The notes: generated by a model not told the origin, from the letters alone. A stretch of DNA of 64,000 bases from CAYNRG01 sp964399545 (GCA_964399545.1 CAYNRG010000003.1:1-64000), one strand, 5' to 3'; shown: positions 1-9,008, numbered from the stretch's first letter. Program-made: numbers and translations.

Positions 1-2
1 AT

Positions 3-104
3 ATAGCCTTTAAAATTAACTCAATGCCTCGAAAATTATTTGACTTTAGTACAGCTTTTGAAGTAGAATTTAAACAATTACATAGTGGTGCGGTTAAGGT
101 TTGA
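3..104 (+). pseudogene. C-terminal end of an IS30-like transposase (partial at window edge)
   Basis: An open frame enters from the left edge and stops at 104. The last 34 residues contain a stretch of the form N-S-M-P-R-K-L-F-D-F-S-T-A-F-E-V. This resembles the conserved end of IS30-family transposases, where N-x-R-P-R-K is followed by a T-P-x-E-V motif. That match is from memory of the family. The frame is convergent with nrdD and shares its terminator. Only the tail is visible, so whether the gene is intact cannot be judged. Confidence 0.45.
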
Positions 105-110
105 ATAAAG

Positions 111-142
111 AAAAAGAACTCTCTACAAAGAAAGTTCTTTTT
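111..142. terminator. Bidirectional Rho-independent terminator between transposase tail and nrdD
   Basis: A perfect 10-bp inverted repeat (AAAAAGAACT at 111-120, AGTTCTTTTT at 133-142) surrounds a 12-nt loop. The A/T-rich outer ends give a U-run in either direction, so it can end both the incoming transposase transcript and the nrdG-nrdD transcript. Confidence 0.8.
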
Positions 143-145
143 CAC

Positions 146-2272
146 TTACATGCTTTTACGGTCTAAAATTTCAGCCATTTTCGCCTCATTTAATCGGGTA
201 TCTTCTTTTACTCGTGAATAGGATAAATATCCATTCATTCGATCAATTTTTGTAATTACTGTACTTTTACACTGCGGACAAGAATCCATTTCTAATTCTT
301 GGTGTCCACAATCATCGCAATAAGCTAAAGAAAGATTTACACCTTCATAAAATCCTAGGTTCATCGCTCGACGAACTAAAGTGCGTACTGCTTGTGTATT
401 ATAATCTAAATGATAGCGAACATATTGAATCTTCCCACCGTCACAATAATCCCAAAACTTCTTTTCCAAGTCTTGTTTTTCGATAGGATTAATCTCTTCA
501 GAAACATGACAATGGAAACTATTTGAAACATATGGACGATCACTGACATTAGCAATTTCCCCATATTTTTTTCTGAATTGTTCCACTTGCAACCCACATA
601 GTGATTCAGCAGGTGTTCCATAAATAGCATATAACCAGCCATCTTCTTTTTTGAAGCTTTCTACTTTTTTATTGATATACTTCAGAGTTTCTAAAGCAAA
701 GCCTCCATCTTCCTTAATTGACTTCCCATTATATAGCTGTTGCAATTCATTTAAAGCCGTAATACCAAAAGAAGCTGTCATCGGTTTTAATAGTGGCTTT
801 ATTTTTTCATGTGGTTTCAGTGTTCCTTTATAAAATCCACCCTCACAAAATCCCATTGGATTAACTGAAGCTTGCATCTTTCCTAAATATTCGTAGGTTC
901 TTCTATGTACTTGGCGAATCATTTCTAAATAAAAATCTAAAACTTCATAAAAATCTTTTCCTTCCTCTTGCGATTTAGCTAAGATTAAAGGTAAATGTAA
1001 GCTCACTGCACCAATATTGAATCGTCCTACAAAAACGGGTTTATCCTTCTCATGAGCCGGTTTTTCTCCACCCTCTTGATACCAAGGAGATAGAAAAGCA
1101 CGACAGCCCATTGGACTAACTACTTTCTTATACTTCTTATAAATAGATGGAACATATCCCTCTCCTGTTAAAGAAAGCCAATCTGGATACATCGTTTTTG
1201 CACTACAAGCAATTCCTGCTTCAAATACATCCTCACCAATTTTTCCTTCTCCATGAATTTCTTCATCATATAGAAACACTAGTTTAGGAAATAAAACAGG
1301 TTTTTTATATCCTTCTTTTCCTTGCCCCTCTTTGTGAACATTTAGAAATGTAATTGAAGCCATTTTTTCAAATTCTCTCATTCCAAGACCAAAAGACATC
1401 GTAATAAATGGGTAATCTCCTCTAGATGATCCCACCGTATTCAGTTTCATCTCAATCCCTTGAAACCCTTGTTCAAAGTCTCTTCGAACTTTCTCTTTTG
1501 CGCGAAAAATAGTATTTTCTGAAACTTCTTTTTCTTCTTTGATTTCCATAATCTCATTTTTATATTTGTCATACGATTTTAGAGCATAAGGATATAGTAC
1601 TTTATCGACTTCCGCTACAGTAAAACCTCCATATTGTTGTGAAGCACTCGCTAAAATAATATCCCCAAGCACATCAAAAGCCGTTGCTAGAGATTTGGGT
1701 TCGTTATACCATAGATTCCCCATCTCAAATCCATTCTTCATGACCGTTTCAACATCAAATAAGCAACAATTCATTGTATCCAAGCGTGCTGCTTGATCAT
1801 GAATATAAATATATCCCGCTTTACAAGCTTCTAATTCTTCTTGATTCATAAAGAATTTACGGTATAGCCTCTTGTTTAACTCATTTAAAATTAAACACCT
1901 CTTTGTTGAAACTAAACTAGAATCTGAATTGGAATTTTCTTTATCTCCATAGTAACGGATCATTTGACTTTCTGTATAGACTTCATTCCACAGTTCCGCA
2001 AAATCTTTCTTATAATTACGGTAGTCGCGATAAGCTTTTGCAACTACAGCATCCTCTTCTTCTAATACCTTTTCTACAAGATGATGAATATGTGAAACCG
2101 ATACTTCTTCCACATTTTCTTTTTTGATATTCTCTAAAACTTTCTCACAAATAATTTGATATTGACTCTCTCTCAGCTCAATCATTACTCGCTCGGCGGA
2201 TTTTTTTACAGCATTGATAATTTTTTGTGCATCATATTTTTCTAATACACCATCTTTCTTAATGATTTTCAT
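146..2272 (-). CDS. nrdD: Anaerobic (class III) ribonucleoside-triphosphate reductase, catalytic subunit
   Basis: This glycyl-radical enzyme reduces ribonucleoside triphosphates to deoxynucleotides without oxygen. The 708-residue protein starts with an ATP-cone allosteric domain (about residues 1-90). It ends with a zinc site of two CxxC pairs (C-D-D-C and C-P-Q-C), followed by the radical-bearing RMNGYLS segment with the glycine near residue 681. Length is typical for the family. I chose the ATG at 2272 because an AGGAGAGG ribosome site sits nine bases before it; an upstream in-frame TTG is possible. The start overlaps the 3' end of nrdG by 14 bp, so the two are translationally coupled. Expression should be governed by the cobalamin riboswitch and terminator upstream of nrdG. 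Confidence 0.97.
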   Translation of the reverse strand: MKIIKKDGVLEKYDAQKIINAVKKSAERVMIELRESQYQIICEKVLENIKKENVEEVSVSHIHHLVEKVLEEEDAVVAKAYRDYRNYKKDFAELWNEVYTESQMIRYYGDKENSNSDSSLVSTKRCLILNELNKRLYRKFFMNQEELEACKAGYIYIHDQAARLDTMNCCLFDVETVMKNGFEMGNLWYNEPKSLATAFDVLGDIILASASQQYGGFTVAEVDKVLYPYALKSYDKYKNEIMEIKEEKEVSENTIFRAKEKVRRDFEQGFQGIEMKLNTVGSSRGDYPFITMSFGLGMREFEKMASITFLNVHKEGQGKEGYKKPVLFPKLVFLYDEEIHGEGKIGEDVFEAGIACSAKTMYPDWLSLTGEGYVPSIYKKYKKVVSPMGCRAFLSPWYQEGGEKPAHEKDKPVFVGRFNIGAVSLHLPLILAKSQEEGKDFYEVLDFYLEMIRQVHRRTYEYLGKMQASVNPMGFCEGGFYKGTLKPHEKIKPLLKPMTASFGITALNELQQLYNGKSIKEDGGFALETLKYINKKVESFKKEDGWLYAIYGTPAESLCGLQVEQFRKKYGEIANVSDRPYVSNSFHCHVSEEINPIEKQDLEKKFWDYCDGGKIQYVRYHLDYNTQAVRTLVRRAMNLGFYEGVNLSLAYCDDCGHQELEMDSCPQCKSTVITKIDRMNGYLSYSRVKEDTRLNEAKMAEILDRKSM

Positions 2273-2765
2273 AACAAACAACCTCTCCTATTTTCAACGA
2301 CTTTTGAACATCAATTACTCTTTGATTACTGCTTCCAGCCCATGGATAACGACTTGATTTCTTTTCCATTTCAAATCTTCCATCCACAATAACATCTACC
2401 AAAGTGACAATTTCAGAACATTCTTCATCTTCCAACAATTCTTCCCAGATGAATCCTGTATACATCCAAATTGTTTTACTAGGAAATTGTTCCTTCACTT
2501 CTTGAATGATTTGTTGTATGACTTGTCTATTCTTAGGGTAAAGAGGATCACCTCCACTTAATGTTAACCCTGAAATATAAGTTTCTTTTAAATAACCGAA
2601 TAATTCATCTTTAGCCTTTTGATCAAACAAAATCCCACTTTGATCATCCCATGTTGCTAAATTATGGCACCCTGGACATTGATGACTACATCCTGATACC
2701 CATAAAACAACACGGAGACCTTCTCCATTAATCATATCCACATTGGTAATATTGTGAAAATTCAT
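2259..2765 (-). CDS. nrdG: Anaerobic ribonucleotide reductase activating protein (radical SAM)
   Basis: NrdG uses S-adenosylmethionine and a 4Fe-4S cluster to generate the glycyl radical on NrdD. The cluster-binding CX3CX2C motif is clear at residues 26-33 (GCSHQCPGC). The length of 168 residues fits the small NrdG class. A GGGGGAGAAG ribosome site precedes the ATG. It is the first gene of the nrdG-nrdD operon and lies just after an intrinsic terminator that belongs to a B12 riboswitch, so both genes should be switched together. Confidence 0.96.
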   Translation of the reverse strand: MNFHNITNVDMINGEGLRVVLWVSGCSHQCPGCHNLATWDDQSGILFDQKAKDELFGYLKETYISGLTLSGGDPLYPKNRQVIQQIIQEVKEQFPSKTIWMYTGFIWEELLEDEECSEIVTLVDVIVDGRFEMEKKSSRYPWAGSSNQRVIDVQKSLKIGEVVCYENH

Positions 2766-2788
2766 GACTTCTCCCCCTTATATCACAT

Positions 2789-2830
2789 AAAAATAAGACA
2801 ATTTTCTGGTTGCTAGAAAACAGTCTTATT
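2789..2830 (-). terminator. Regulated intrinsic terminator of the cobalamin riboswitch (nrdG leader)
   Basis: On the minus strand an AATAAGAC...GTCTTATT hairpin with an inner TTTTCT/AGAAAA stem is followed directly by five U residues. It lies 24 bases upstream of nrdG and downstream of the riboswitch aptamer, the place expected for an expression platform that ends transcription when ligand is bound. Confidence 0.8.
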
Positions 2831-2914
2831 CTAAAAATTCTCATTGTTACTCAACACTGAGTCTCTCTTAAATAAGTCTTTCTTTCTCCCAGAAGAAATA
2901 ATATTCATTCAAAC

Positions 2915-3056
2915 AAAGTAGGTCTACCGGCTTAACTTCATCCTTTATACTCCCTTCCCATACATTAATGTACAGTGGCTTTAAGTATATCGTCCATTTC
3001 ACGGTTGCTGGGGCAGCTAGAGCTTCCTCTATTCCCTTTTAAACACTCAGTACTTT
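2915..3056 (-). promoter_or_regulatory. Cobalamin (adenosylcobalamin) riboswitch upstream of nrdG-nrdD
   Basis: Read on the minus strand, the leader holds the conserved B12 aptamer blocks in order: AAAAGGGAA, then AGCTGCCCCAGCAACCGT, then AAGCCACTGT, ATGGGAAGG and AAGCCGGTAGACCT. A closing P1 helix can form between AAAGTA (3051-3056) and TACTTT (2915-2920). The block order and spacing match the known class. An intrinsic terminator follows before nrdG. The established role of such elements is to turn off genes when the vitamin is plentiful; here that would repress the B12-independent reductase. Confidence 0.9.
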
Positions 3057-3064
3057 ATTTTTCC

Positions 3065-3073
3065 ATTATAACA
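3065..3073 (-). promoter_or_regulatory. Extended -10 promoter for the riboswitch-nrdG-nrdD transcript
   Basis: The minus strand reads TGTTATAAT, an extended -10 element (TGnTATAAT), nine bases ahead of the riboswitch P1 helix. I see no strong -35 box at the usual distance, as often found for extended -10 promoters. Confidence 0.55.
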
Positions 3074-3146
3074 TAGTTTACGCATTTTGATGAATAAGAT
3101 GACCACACTCTTTTTTTTAGTTTGTTAACTAATTTTATTTACAATC

Positions 3147-3971
3147 TCATTGATTTAACTTAAACCACTCCACTGCTTGGCTACAAAAAACATCCGGGGC
3201 AATCAAATAACTGTTATGTACATCTTCGATTTCAACAAGCTTCTTCTCACAGTTTAAATGATTATAATACTTATCAAAATAATCTGTTTTAAAATAGCGG
3301 TCATGCATCGTCTTAAAAACCAAGGTCGGGCACTGAACGCCCTTTCTTAATATTGATTTATCTGATACAATGCATTCCAAAAAAGAACTCATAATACTCA
3401 TTTTACATTTTCTAAAATTGGGTAATATCTTTTCTAAATTCTCATAAACTTCATTATCTTCCTTGGCACGATACCCTTTATATTCAGGTTCTTTAAAACT
3501 AAAATTCATGTTAGGAACTAGCTTCATAACTGAACAAGTTGCCTTCGCAACCACCAAAGGCATTCCTAAAATAGAAGTATCCTTATAATTTGCACATGCA
3601 AATTGAGCAAAACTTTTTACTTTATGGTTTTCACAAACTGCAACCTGCGCAAAAATTCCACCAATCCCTGTGTTACCAAATACGTGTATATTAGCGGAAA
3701 AGTTTTCTTCTATGTATGCTATCACATCCCGCATATCCTGAACAACCTTCTCTAAAGAGAACTCTTTTGGAGATCCTTTGCTGCTACCTGTACAACTAAA
3801 ATCAATCGCAAATACATTCACTCCATAGTTTATCAAAGGTTCATAAGCAGCTTGAACATAAGTAGTGCTGAAAATAGGCGTATGTGTCACAATGACATTT
3901 ATTGCTTCTTTTGAACTTATATAATTATTACAAAAAATCCTATTCTCTATTATAATTTCATTCCAGCCCAT
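3147..3971 (-). CDS. Alpha/beta-hydrolase-fold protein with an atypical nucleophile elbow
   Basis: The 274-residue protein has the layout of a soluble alpha/beta hydrolase. There is a beta-strand with H-T-P near residue 30, the DFSCTGSS loop after strand 4, a nucleophile-elbow region at residues 97-106, an acidic residue in MHDRYF and a late histidine in EDVHNSYL. The elbow reads G-N-T-G-I-G-G, so the usual serine of GxSxGG is absent; threonine may replace it or the enzyme may be inactive. No signal peptide is seen. An extended -10 (TGATATAAT, 4057-4065) lies upstream on the same strand. The gene stands alone between the nrd operon and a decayed peptide region. The substrate is unknown. Confidence 0.75.
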   Translation of the reverse strand: MGWNEIIIENRIFCNNYISSKEAINVIVTHTPIFSTTYVQAAYEPLINYGVNVFAIDFSCTGSSKGSPKEFSLEKVVQDMRDVIAYIEENFSANIHVFGNTGIGGIFAQVAVCENHKVKSFAQFACANYKDTSILGMPLVVAKATCSVMKLVPNMNFSFKEPEYKGYRAKEDNEVYENLEKILPNFRKCKMSIMSSFLECIVSDKSILRKGVQCPTLVFKTMHDRYFKTDYFDKYYNHLNCEKKLVEIEDVHNSYLIAPDVFCSQAVEWFKLNQ

Positions 3972-4315
3972 TTCATCACCTACTTCCTCCCTTTTCTCAG
4001 ATTTTCACTTTCTTGAGAAAACGTTTTATTCCTAAGTCTATCCTTCAATTTGACTCATTATATCATAGAATCTACGCCAAAGAAAGAGTTCTTCAAAACA
4101 TTCTAGCTCGTCATTATATTAATGGAAGATATCTGTGAAATCTCAAATAATATATTTTCAAACCTTAAATAAAAAATGTGATTTATACCTTATGATTGCT
4201 AGTGCTAACTATACAAAAAAAGGTAGATTACATGAATAATCCGCTATATTCTGTTTCATTCCTAATCACTCAAGGAAATTAATTACCACTTTTCCTTTTG
4301 CTCCTTTTCCCTAAA

Positions 4316-4359
4316 TCAAGCAAAAAGTGCACTAACTACCTCTAGCACACTTTACTTGA
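4316..4359 (-). terminator. Hairpin downstream of a decayed peptide gene
   Basis: TCAAG and AAAGTG on the left pair with CACTTT and CTTGA on the right. It lies just after the stop of the small peptide relic on the minus strand and could be its old terminator. The U-run is short and internal. Confidence 0.4.
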
Positions 4360-4395
4360 TTTCCCTACTCTATTACATATCTTAATAATTTAAAT

Positions 4396-4596
4396 CTAAT
4401 CTCCCTCCATAAGTCGATCAACGAATTTATCCGTAATCCTGATTACCCCAGTTCCGATTACTAATGTCACCACCGCTGCAACAATCCCACTAATTCCCCA
4501 CTTGGAAAAGGATTTTAACAAGCTTATTAAGCGCAAGAATTGAAATTACACCTAAGTTCCAACATGAGAGAGTGCTGAAAACTTTTCTTTTTCCAT
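4396..4596 (-). pseudogene. Frameshifted small hydrophobic peptide, possibly a former bacteriocin-like gene
   Basis: An ATG at 4596 with an AGGAG ribosome site opens a frame (M-E-K-E-K-F-S-A-L-S) that meets two stops after 14 codons. In the same frame 20 codons later it resumes as K-S-F-S-K-W-G-I-S-G-I-V-A-A-V-V-T-L-V-I and closes at 4396. The middle part reads openly in another frame, which suggests two small indels. A restored product would be about 66 residues with one hydrophobic helix. The size and the exporter genes nearby suggest, but do not prove, a bacteriocin or small membrane peptide. Confidence 0.35.
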
Positions 4597-4746
4597 ATTA
4601 ATCTCCTATTTATAGGAAGGTTCTCTTTCCCAATATTCTTTCTAATACATCCCTTTTAAACTATATTAAATCATTTTATTTCGTAACATTCAAATTAGCC
4701 ATTCATCTATCCTTCTTTTTTACCTGAACGCCTATTGCTTACCTTT

Positions 4747-4777
4747 TTATATTCTATAGTTTAATTATAGAATATAA
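4747..4777. terminator. 12-bp perfect inverted repeat, likely terminator
   Basis: TTATATTCTATA (4747-4758) pairs perfectly with TATAGAATATAA (4766-4777) across a 7-nt loop and is followed on the plus strand by T-rich then A-rich sequence. A terminator role is most likely; an operator cannot be excluded. Confidence 0.4.
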
Positions 4778-4989
4778 TTTTTAAAAAAATAGAGTCAATT
4801 TACACTAGCTGCTAGTACTAACAATTAAATTTAACTTATCTTTTTGAACATAATTATCTCAAAAATCAAATAACTCAATTACACTATAGATTGTAAATTT
4901 TGCATTTATTAAGCTTCTTTTTCTATTTCCAATCATATCTCCTTCCTCCTCAATATACTAATAGAAGTACTCTCTGTCCTACTACCTTA

Positions 4990-5142
4990 TTATCGAGTTT
5001 CTTTTTGTTTTGTTCCTTTAACAATAAACACTGCGCAAATAAAGTTAATGGAGATTGCAATTGGTAAAGAAATCAATTCTTCAAAAACATCCGCGAGCCC
5101 TAACCTAAAAGAACTGCTATTGCACTTTTTAATGGTACCCTT
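4990..5142 (-). pseudogene. Relic of a small hydrophobic protein lacking a start codon
   Basis: A 50-codon open frame has no ATG or GTG after the upstream stop at 5143. It encodes an acidic segment (A-D-V-F-E-E-L) followed by a hydrophobic helix and a basic tail ending K-G-T-K-Q-K-E-T-R. The amphipathic layout looks like a real membrane peptide whose start was lost. I do not recognise a family. Confidence 0.25.
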
Positions 5143-5286
5143 TCATGGTACGCATAATTCATATCCAAAAAATATACTTACTATAATTTAAATACACACT
5201 TATTTTATTTGACATGATTAATTATGCCTAGGCAGCCCTCTGAATCATTCTACTTTCTTTATAGAATAAATGAATTTGATTATTTC

Positions 5287-5314
5287 TTGACAAAATCACT
5301 CTTTATTATATGAT
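5287..5314 (+). promoter_or_regulatory. Sigma-70-type promoter for the ABC exporter pair
   Basis: TTGACA (5287-5292) and TATGAT (5309-5314) are separated by 16 bases and point toward the exporter operon starting at 5520. The leader between is about 200 bases and contains no clear attenuator. Confidence 0.6.
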
Positions 5315-5519
5315 TAATTATATTATAGGGTAAAAATTTAAGTAAATATATTCTGCCAGGAGCTTGATATTTCAATTATGTACCTCATTATGACAAAAAA
5401 TATCAAGGAAGATGACTTTTCTCTAACCCATCGAAAATTCAAGAATCAAAGAAAAGATTGATATTCTTATATTTAAGTTGTTCCCTTGGCTCAGATTACA
5501 ACCAAATAAGGAGGTTTCT

Positions 5520-7187
5520 ATGAAAAAACATTCAAAAATTTCTTTCATCTCAATAATTAGATTATCAAAGGCACCTTTACATCTTTACTTGATCTTACTT
5601 CTCTGTATTACCTATTTAGCTGCATTTAACGCTCTTTTTTCTTTTACTATTCAGTCCGGAATAGCTTTAGTTACACAAGGGTTATTCTTCCAAAAATTTT
5701 TACTTTACCTCAGCTTCTTTATACTTATTTGCGCTATCTTTTCATTGGCAATCTACAATAAAGATATTGTTGAAGAAAAAATTATCCAGCATATAGCACG
5801 TCATTTAAAATATTCTGTAATAGAAAGTTTTATTACAATGGAATTAAAAGAATCACAGAGTTATACTTCTGGGGATTTTGTGACCCATTTATTCGATGAT
5901 TGCGACAACTTAGCACAATACGCATGTAGAAGCTTAATTCCGCTACTGCAATTGATTCTTACTATTATTATCGGAATAATTTATGTTTTTACATTTTCTA
6001 TGAATTTGCTTTCTATCGCTTTATTTTTTGCCCCTTTCCTTTACTTTTTAAATCTACATTTTTCAAAGAAAATGAAGCAATTGAGTTTAGAAACACAACA
6101 GAATGAAGGAAAGCTTAGAAGCTATTTCCATGAATATCATAAAAACAACAAAATAATCACCATTTTCCAACTTCACAAGCAAATGTTTGATAAGTTTAAT
6201 AATTTGGCAGAGAATAAAATTAACCTTAGTGATACCGCAGCAAAAAACTTAGGTTGGATGGTTGTTGGAACAGAAATAATTATCATGACAGTTGAAGTTA
6301 CCACCTTGATTTTAGGTGTTTACTTTGTGAGTATGAACGCATTATCTATTCCGGTTTTATTTGGAGCTTGGAATGTTATTATTGGATCGATTCTTTATCC
6401 CTTAAGTGAATTCCCTTCCTTGCTTGAACAAGCTTCTATTCAAAATGCCTCTCTTGAAAGAATCTCTTTAGTTTTCAATTTAAAATCAAAACACTCCGAG
6501 AAAAACCATTACATTGTTCACCAAGATAAAACCCTTCCTCAATCTGAAATTTTATTAAAAGTAAATAACCTTGAATTTTCTTACAATGATAAAAATACGA
6601 TTATCCAATCTCTATCTTTCAGTTGTCAAACAGGAGATATTGTCTACATTACTGGCGAAAGTGGCTGTGGAAAAAGTACATTTGGAAAGATTATTGGTGG
6701 ACTAATCAAAGCAAATTCAGGAGAAATCACTGTTAGCCTTAACGCTAAAGATGTTCCATCAAAACTATTTCAATACACCGCTCAAGAGAATAAACAATTC
6801 TTGATGAATTTAAACGATAACTTAAAACTTGGTCAGGATATTAGTACAGATGAAATTCATCAAATTTTAGAAAGTTTAAATCTAAGTGAACAAACTCTCA
6901 GCCTTCTTAAAAATGATAGCCTCATCATTGGACAAAATTTTAAATTATCTGAAGGAGAAAGTCAGCGAATATCTATCGCTAGAGCCCTAGTTCAACATGC
7001 AGCCTTTACCATTCTCGATGAACCCTTTTCATCTTTAGATCCAGAAAGTATCCAAGTAGCAAAAAATTTAATTGCTCACTACAGAGAAAAGTACTCAATG
7101 GGATTCATTATTATCTCTCACATTGAAGATTCATCCCATTTTTCAAATAAAACTTACATATTGAATGGAGGTACTCTTTATGAATGA
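5520..7187 (+). CDS. ABC exporter half-transporter (membrane domain plus ATPase), first subunit
   Basis: The 555-residue protein has an N-terminal six-helix exporter membrane domain and a C-terminal nucleotide-binding domain. Walker A is GESGCGKST near residue 378. The signature motif is degenerate (LSEGESQR near 476 instead of LSGGQ). Walker B with the catalytic glutamate is FTILDEP near 497. A degenerate signature in one of two paired subunits is typical of heterodimeric ABC exporters with one weak ATP site. I chose the ATG at 5520, preceded by AAGGAGG; a longer frame upstream lacks a ribosome site. It overlaps the next gene by 8 bp. With the peptide relics upstream, a peptide or bacteriocin exporter is plausible; the substrate is not shown. 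Confidence 0.88.
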   Translation: MKKHSKISFISIIRLSKAPLHLYLILLLCITYLAAFNALFSFTIQSGIALVTQGLFFQKFLLYLSFFILICAIFSLAIYNKDIVEEKIIQHIARHLKYSVIESFITMELKESQSYTSGDFVTHLFDDCDNLAQYACRSLIPLLQLILTIIIGIIYVFTFSMNLLSIALFFAPFLYFLNLHFSKKMKQLSLETQQNEGKLRSYFHEYHKNNKIITIFQLHKQMFDKFNNLAENKINLSDTAAKNLGWMVVGTEIIIMTVEVTTLILGVYFVSMNALSIPVLFGAWNVIIGSILYPLSEFPSLLEQASIQNASLERISLVFNLKSKHSEKNHYIVHQDKTLPQSEILLKVNNLEFSYNDKNTIIQSLSFSCQTGDIVYITGESGCGKSTFGKIIGGLIKANSGEITVSLNAKDVPSKLFQYTAQENKQFLMNLNDNLKLGQDISTDEIHQILESLNLSEQTLSLLKNDSLIIGQNFKLSEGESQRISIARALVQHAAFTILDEPFSSLDPESIQVAKNLIAHYREKYSMGFIIISHIEDSSHFSNKTYILNGGTLYE

Positions 7188-8820
7188 ACTTAAGAAAACC
7201 TTTAAAAAGGTAAATCATGTTTTACTTGTCTTCAATAATAAATTTTTGATTTTTATCTTATTTATTATTGCTGTTATTTTCGCATCATCTAAAGTAATTA
7301 GTGCTATTGTATATCAATTCTTCATTGACTCTCTAGCCACTACAATGGGCACGTCCTCTATTTTTCAATACGGAATCATTTCCGTATATTTGGTGATTAT
7401 CTCCACTGCAGCTTACTTTTTCTTCATAACTATAAGAAGGCGTATCTTTCACCATACTTTAAAAAATCTCCAAGAGGAAAAATTAGCAACACGCGCTTCA
7501 CAATCCACTGCTGAACAAGACGCCGTTTTAGATGGTGACTGGATGACCTTAATGACTAGTGATAGTTCCACCTTAGCAAATTTCATCCCTAATGTTTTGT
7601 TCATAAACTTATTTGGGGCCATCCAATTTTTATTCGCTATTCTTTATGGAGTCATAAATTCAATCCCCTTGACTTTAATTATTCTTGTCACCACTTTACT
7701 ATCACATAAAATCCCTATGAAATTTTCAAAATCTTTTGCAGAAAATAGTAAAGATGTAAAGAAAAAAGAGAGCAGTCTTCGTAATTTTTTATTGACTTCA
7801 TTAGATAAAATATCAATTATCAAAGCTTATGCTGCTGACAATTTTTTTATTAAAAAATTCGATAGCTTATACGTTAACTACGCACATACTATGCTAAATA
7901 AGAAAAAAATTGACAGCACGGCAAAATCATTTAATGGTAGTTTAGGATTTTTGATGAATGCGATTTGGATGTCGTTTGGATTATTTCTTATCTCTCAGGA
8001 TTATATTAGTTTAGGCGTTTTTGCAGGTTTTATCACTCTATCTAATTATTACAATTTCCCATTTAACAACTTCGGAATACTATTTAGTGAAATTGAAAGC
8101 TTCAATGTTTGTTATGATCGCTTTTTTGAGAATCATACCCCTCAACATTCCTTGCAAGATCAAGAAGTTCTAACACTTGATCCCTGCTCTATTGATCAAA
8201 TTATTTGCGAAAACCTTTCTTTTAGTTATACGGAGCAAACAGCTGCTTTCGATCAAATTTCCTTTGATGTAGCTAAAAAGCTCAGTGTTTCTTTGGAAGG
8301 GCCTAGTGGGTGTGGGAAATCTACATTAATGAAGGTATTGATGGGACTTTACCCATCTAGCTCTGGAACAATCAAATATCGAATGGGTGACACCCTATTT
8401 TCTCCCTCTCAACTAGTATCCAACTTTAGTTATGTTCCTCAGGGAGACAGCTTGTTTTCTGGAACAATTAGAGAAAACTTACTGTTTGGAAACCCACATG
8501 CTACAGAGCAAGATTTATATGATATTCTAAAAAAAGTGAACTTATTTGATTTAGTCATGAATCTACCTCAAAAATTAGATTTTTCTCTTACTGAAGGGGA
8601 AAATGCTGAATTATCAGGTGGAGAGAAACAGAGAATTGCCATTGCACGAGCTCTGTTGAAGAACGCTCCTCTCTATTTTTTAGATGAGATTACATCTGCT
8701 CTTGACCCTGCTAATGAAAAAGTAATTCTTGATGTCGTAAAGGATTTACCTTTTGTTTCAATATCGCATAAAATTAATGAAATCATACCTGAAAATCAAC
8801 GAATTAGCTTTCTTAAATAG
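7180..8820 (+). CDS. ABC exporter half-transporter, second subunit
   Basis: This 546-residue partner of the preceding gene has the same layout of a six-helix membrane domain and ATPase domain. Here the motifs are canonical: Walker A GPSGCGKST near residue 373, signature LSGGEKQR near 478, Walker B LYFLDEIT near 500, and an SISHK switch histidine at the end. The ATG at 7180 has GGAGG eight bases before it and lies inside the end of the upstream gene, so the two are translated together as a heterodimer. A Rho-independent terminator follows at 8867. Confidence 0.88.
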   Translation: MNELKKTFKKVNHVLLVFNNKFLIFILFIIAVIFASSKVISAIVYQFFIDSLATTMGTSSIFQYGIISVYLVIISTAAYFFFITIRRRIFHHTLKNLQEEKLATRASQSTAEQDAVLDGDWMTLMTSDSSTLANFIPNVLFINLFGAIQFLFAILYGVINSIPLTLIILVTTLLSHKIPMKFSKSFAENSKDVKKKESSLRNFLLTSLDKISIIKAYAADNFFIKKFDSLYVNYAHTMLNKKKIDSTAKSFNGSLGFLMNAIWMSFGLFLISQDYISLGVFAGFITLSNYYNFPFNNFGILFSEIESFNVCYDRFFENHTPQHSLQDQEVLTLDPCSIDQIICENLSFSYTEQTAAFDQISFDVAKKLSVSLEGPSGCGKSTLMKVLMGLYPSSSGTIKYRMGDTLFSPSQLVSNFSYVPQGDSLFSGTIRENLLFGNPHATEQDLYDILKKVNLFDLVMNLPQKLDFSLTEGENAELSGGEKQRIAIARALLKNAPLYFLDEITSALDPANEKVILDVVKDLPFVSISHKINEIIPENQRISFLK

Positions 8821-8866
8821 TTTCATTATAAATAACACTAATCGAAAGATACATACTACTAATATT

Positions 8867-8922
8867 AAAAACGGATAAGTTATGCACGAGAAAACTCCAT
8901 GCTCCAAACTTCTCCGTTTTTT
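8867..8922 (+). terminator. Terminator of the ABC exporter pair
   Basis: AAAAACGGA (8867-8875) pairs with TCCGTTTTT (8913-8921) across a long loop, followed by T residues on the plus strand. It can also serve the converging minus-strand operon. Confidence 0.65.
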
Positions 8923-9008
8923 GATATACAATTAATCCTCAGTAATCCAGCAGATGGAATAGTAAGAAAATTAAATCTAGATGTTCCTAATTAAAACCAA
9001 TTAAAATA

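Larger units (their letters stand above)
3972..5519. other. 1.5-kb region without an intact gene; relics and regulatory structures
   Basis: This stretch is rich in stop codons. I find an extended -10 for the hydrolase (about 4060), a hairpin at 4316-4359, a frameshifted small hydrophobic peptide relic (4396-4596), a 12-bp inverted repeat (4747-4777), a second hydrophobic relic (4990-5142), and a promoter at 5287-5314 feeding the ABC exporter genes. A 27-codon frame at 5378-5461 lacks a properly placed ribosome site and is not called. The rest shows nothing recognisable. Confidence 0.6.

Noticed and set aside
5378..5461. 27-codon frame ahead of the ABC exporter as a bacteriocin precursor
   Set aside because: AGGAG is 15 bases from the first ATG, too far, and the second ATG has no ribosome site; the peptide shows no leader motif.
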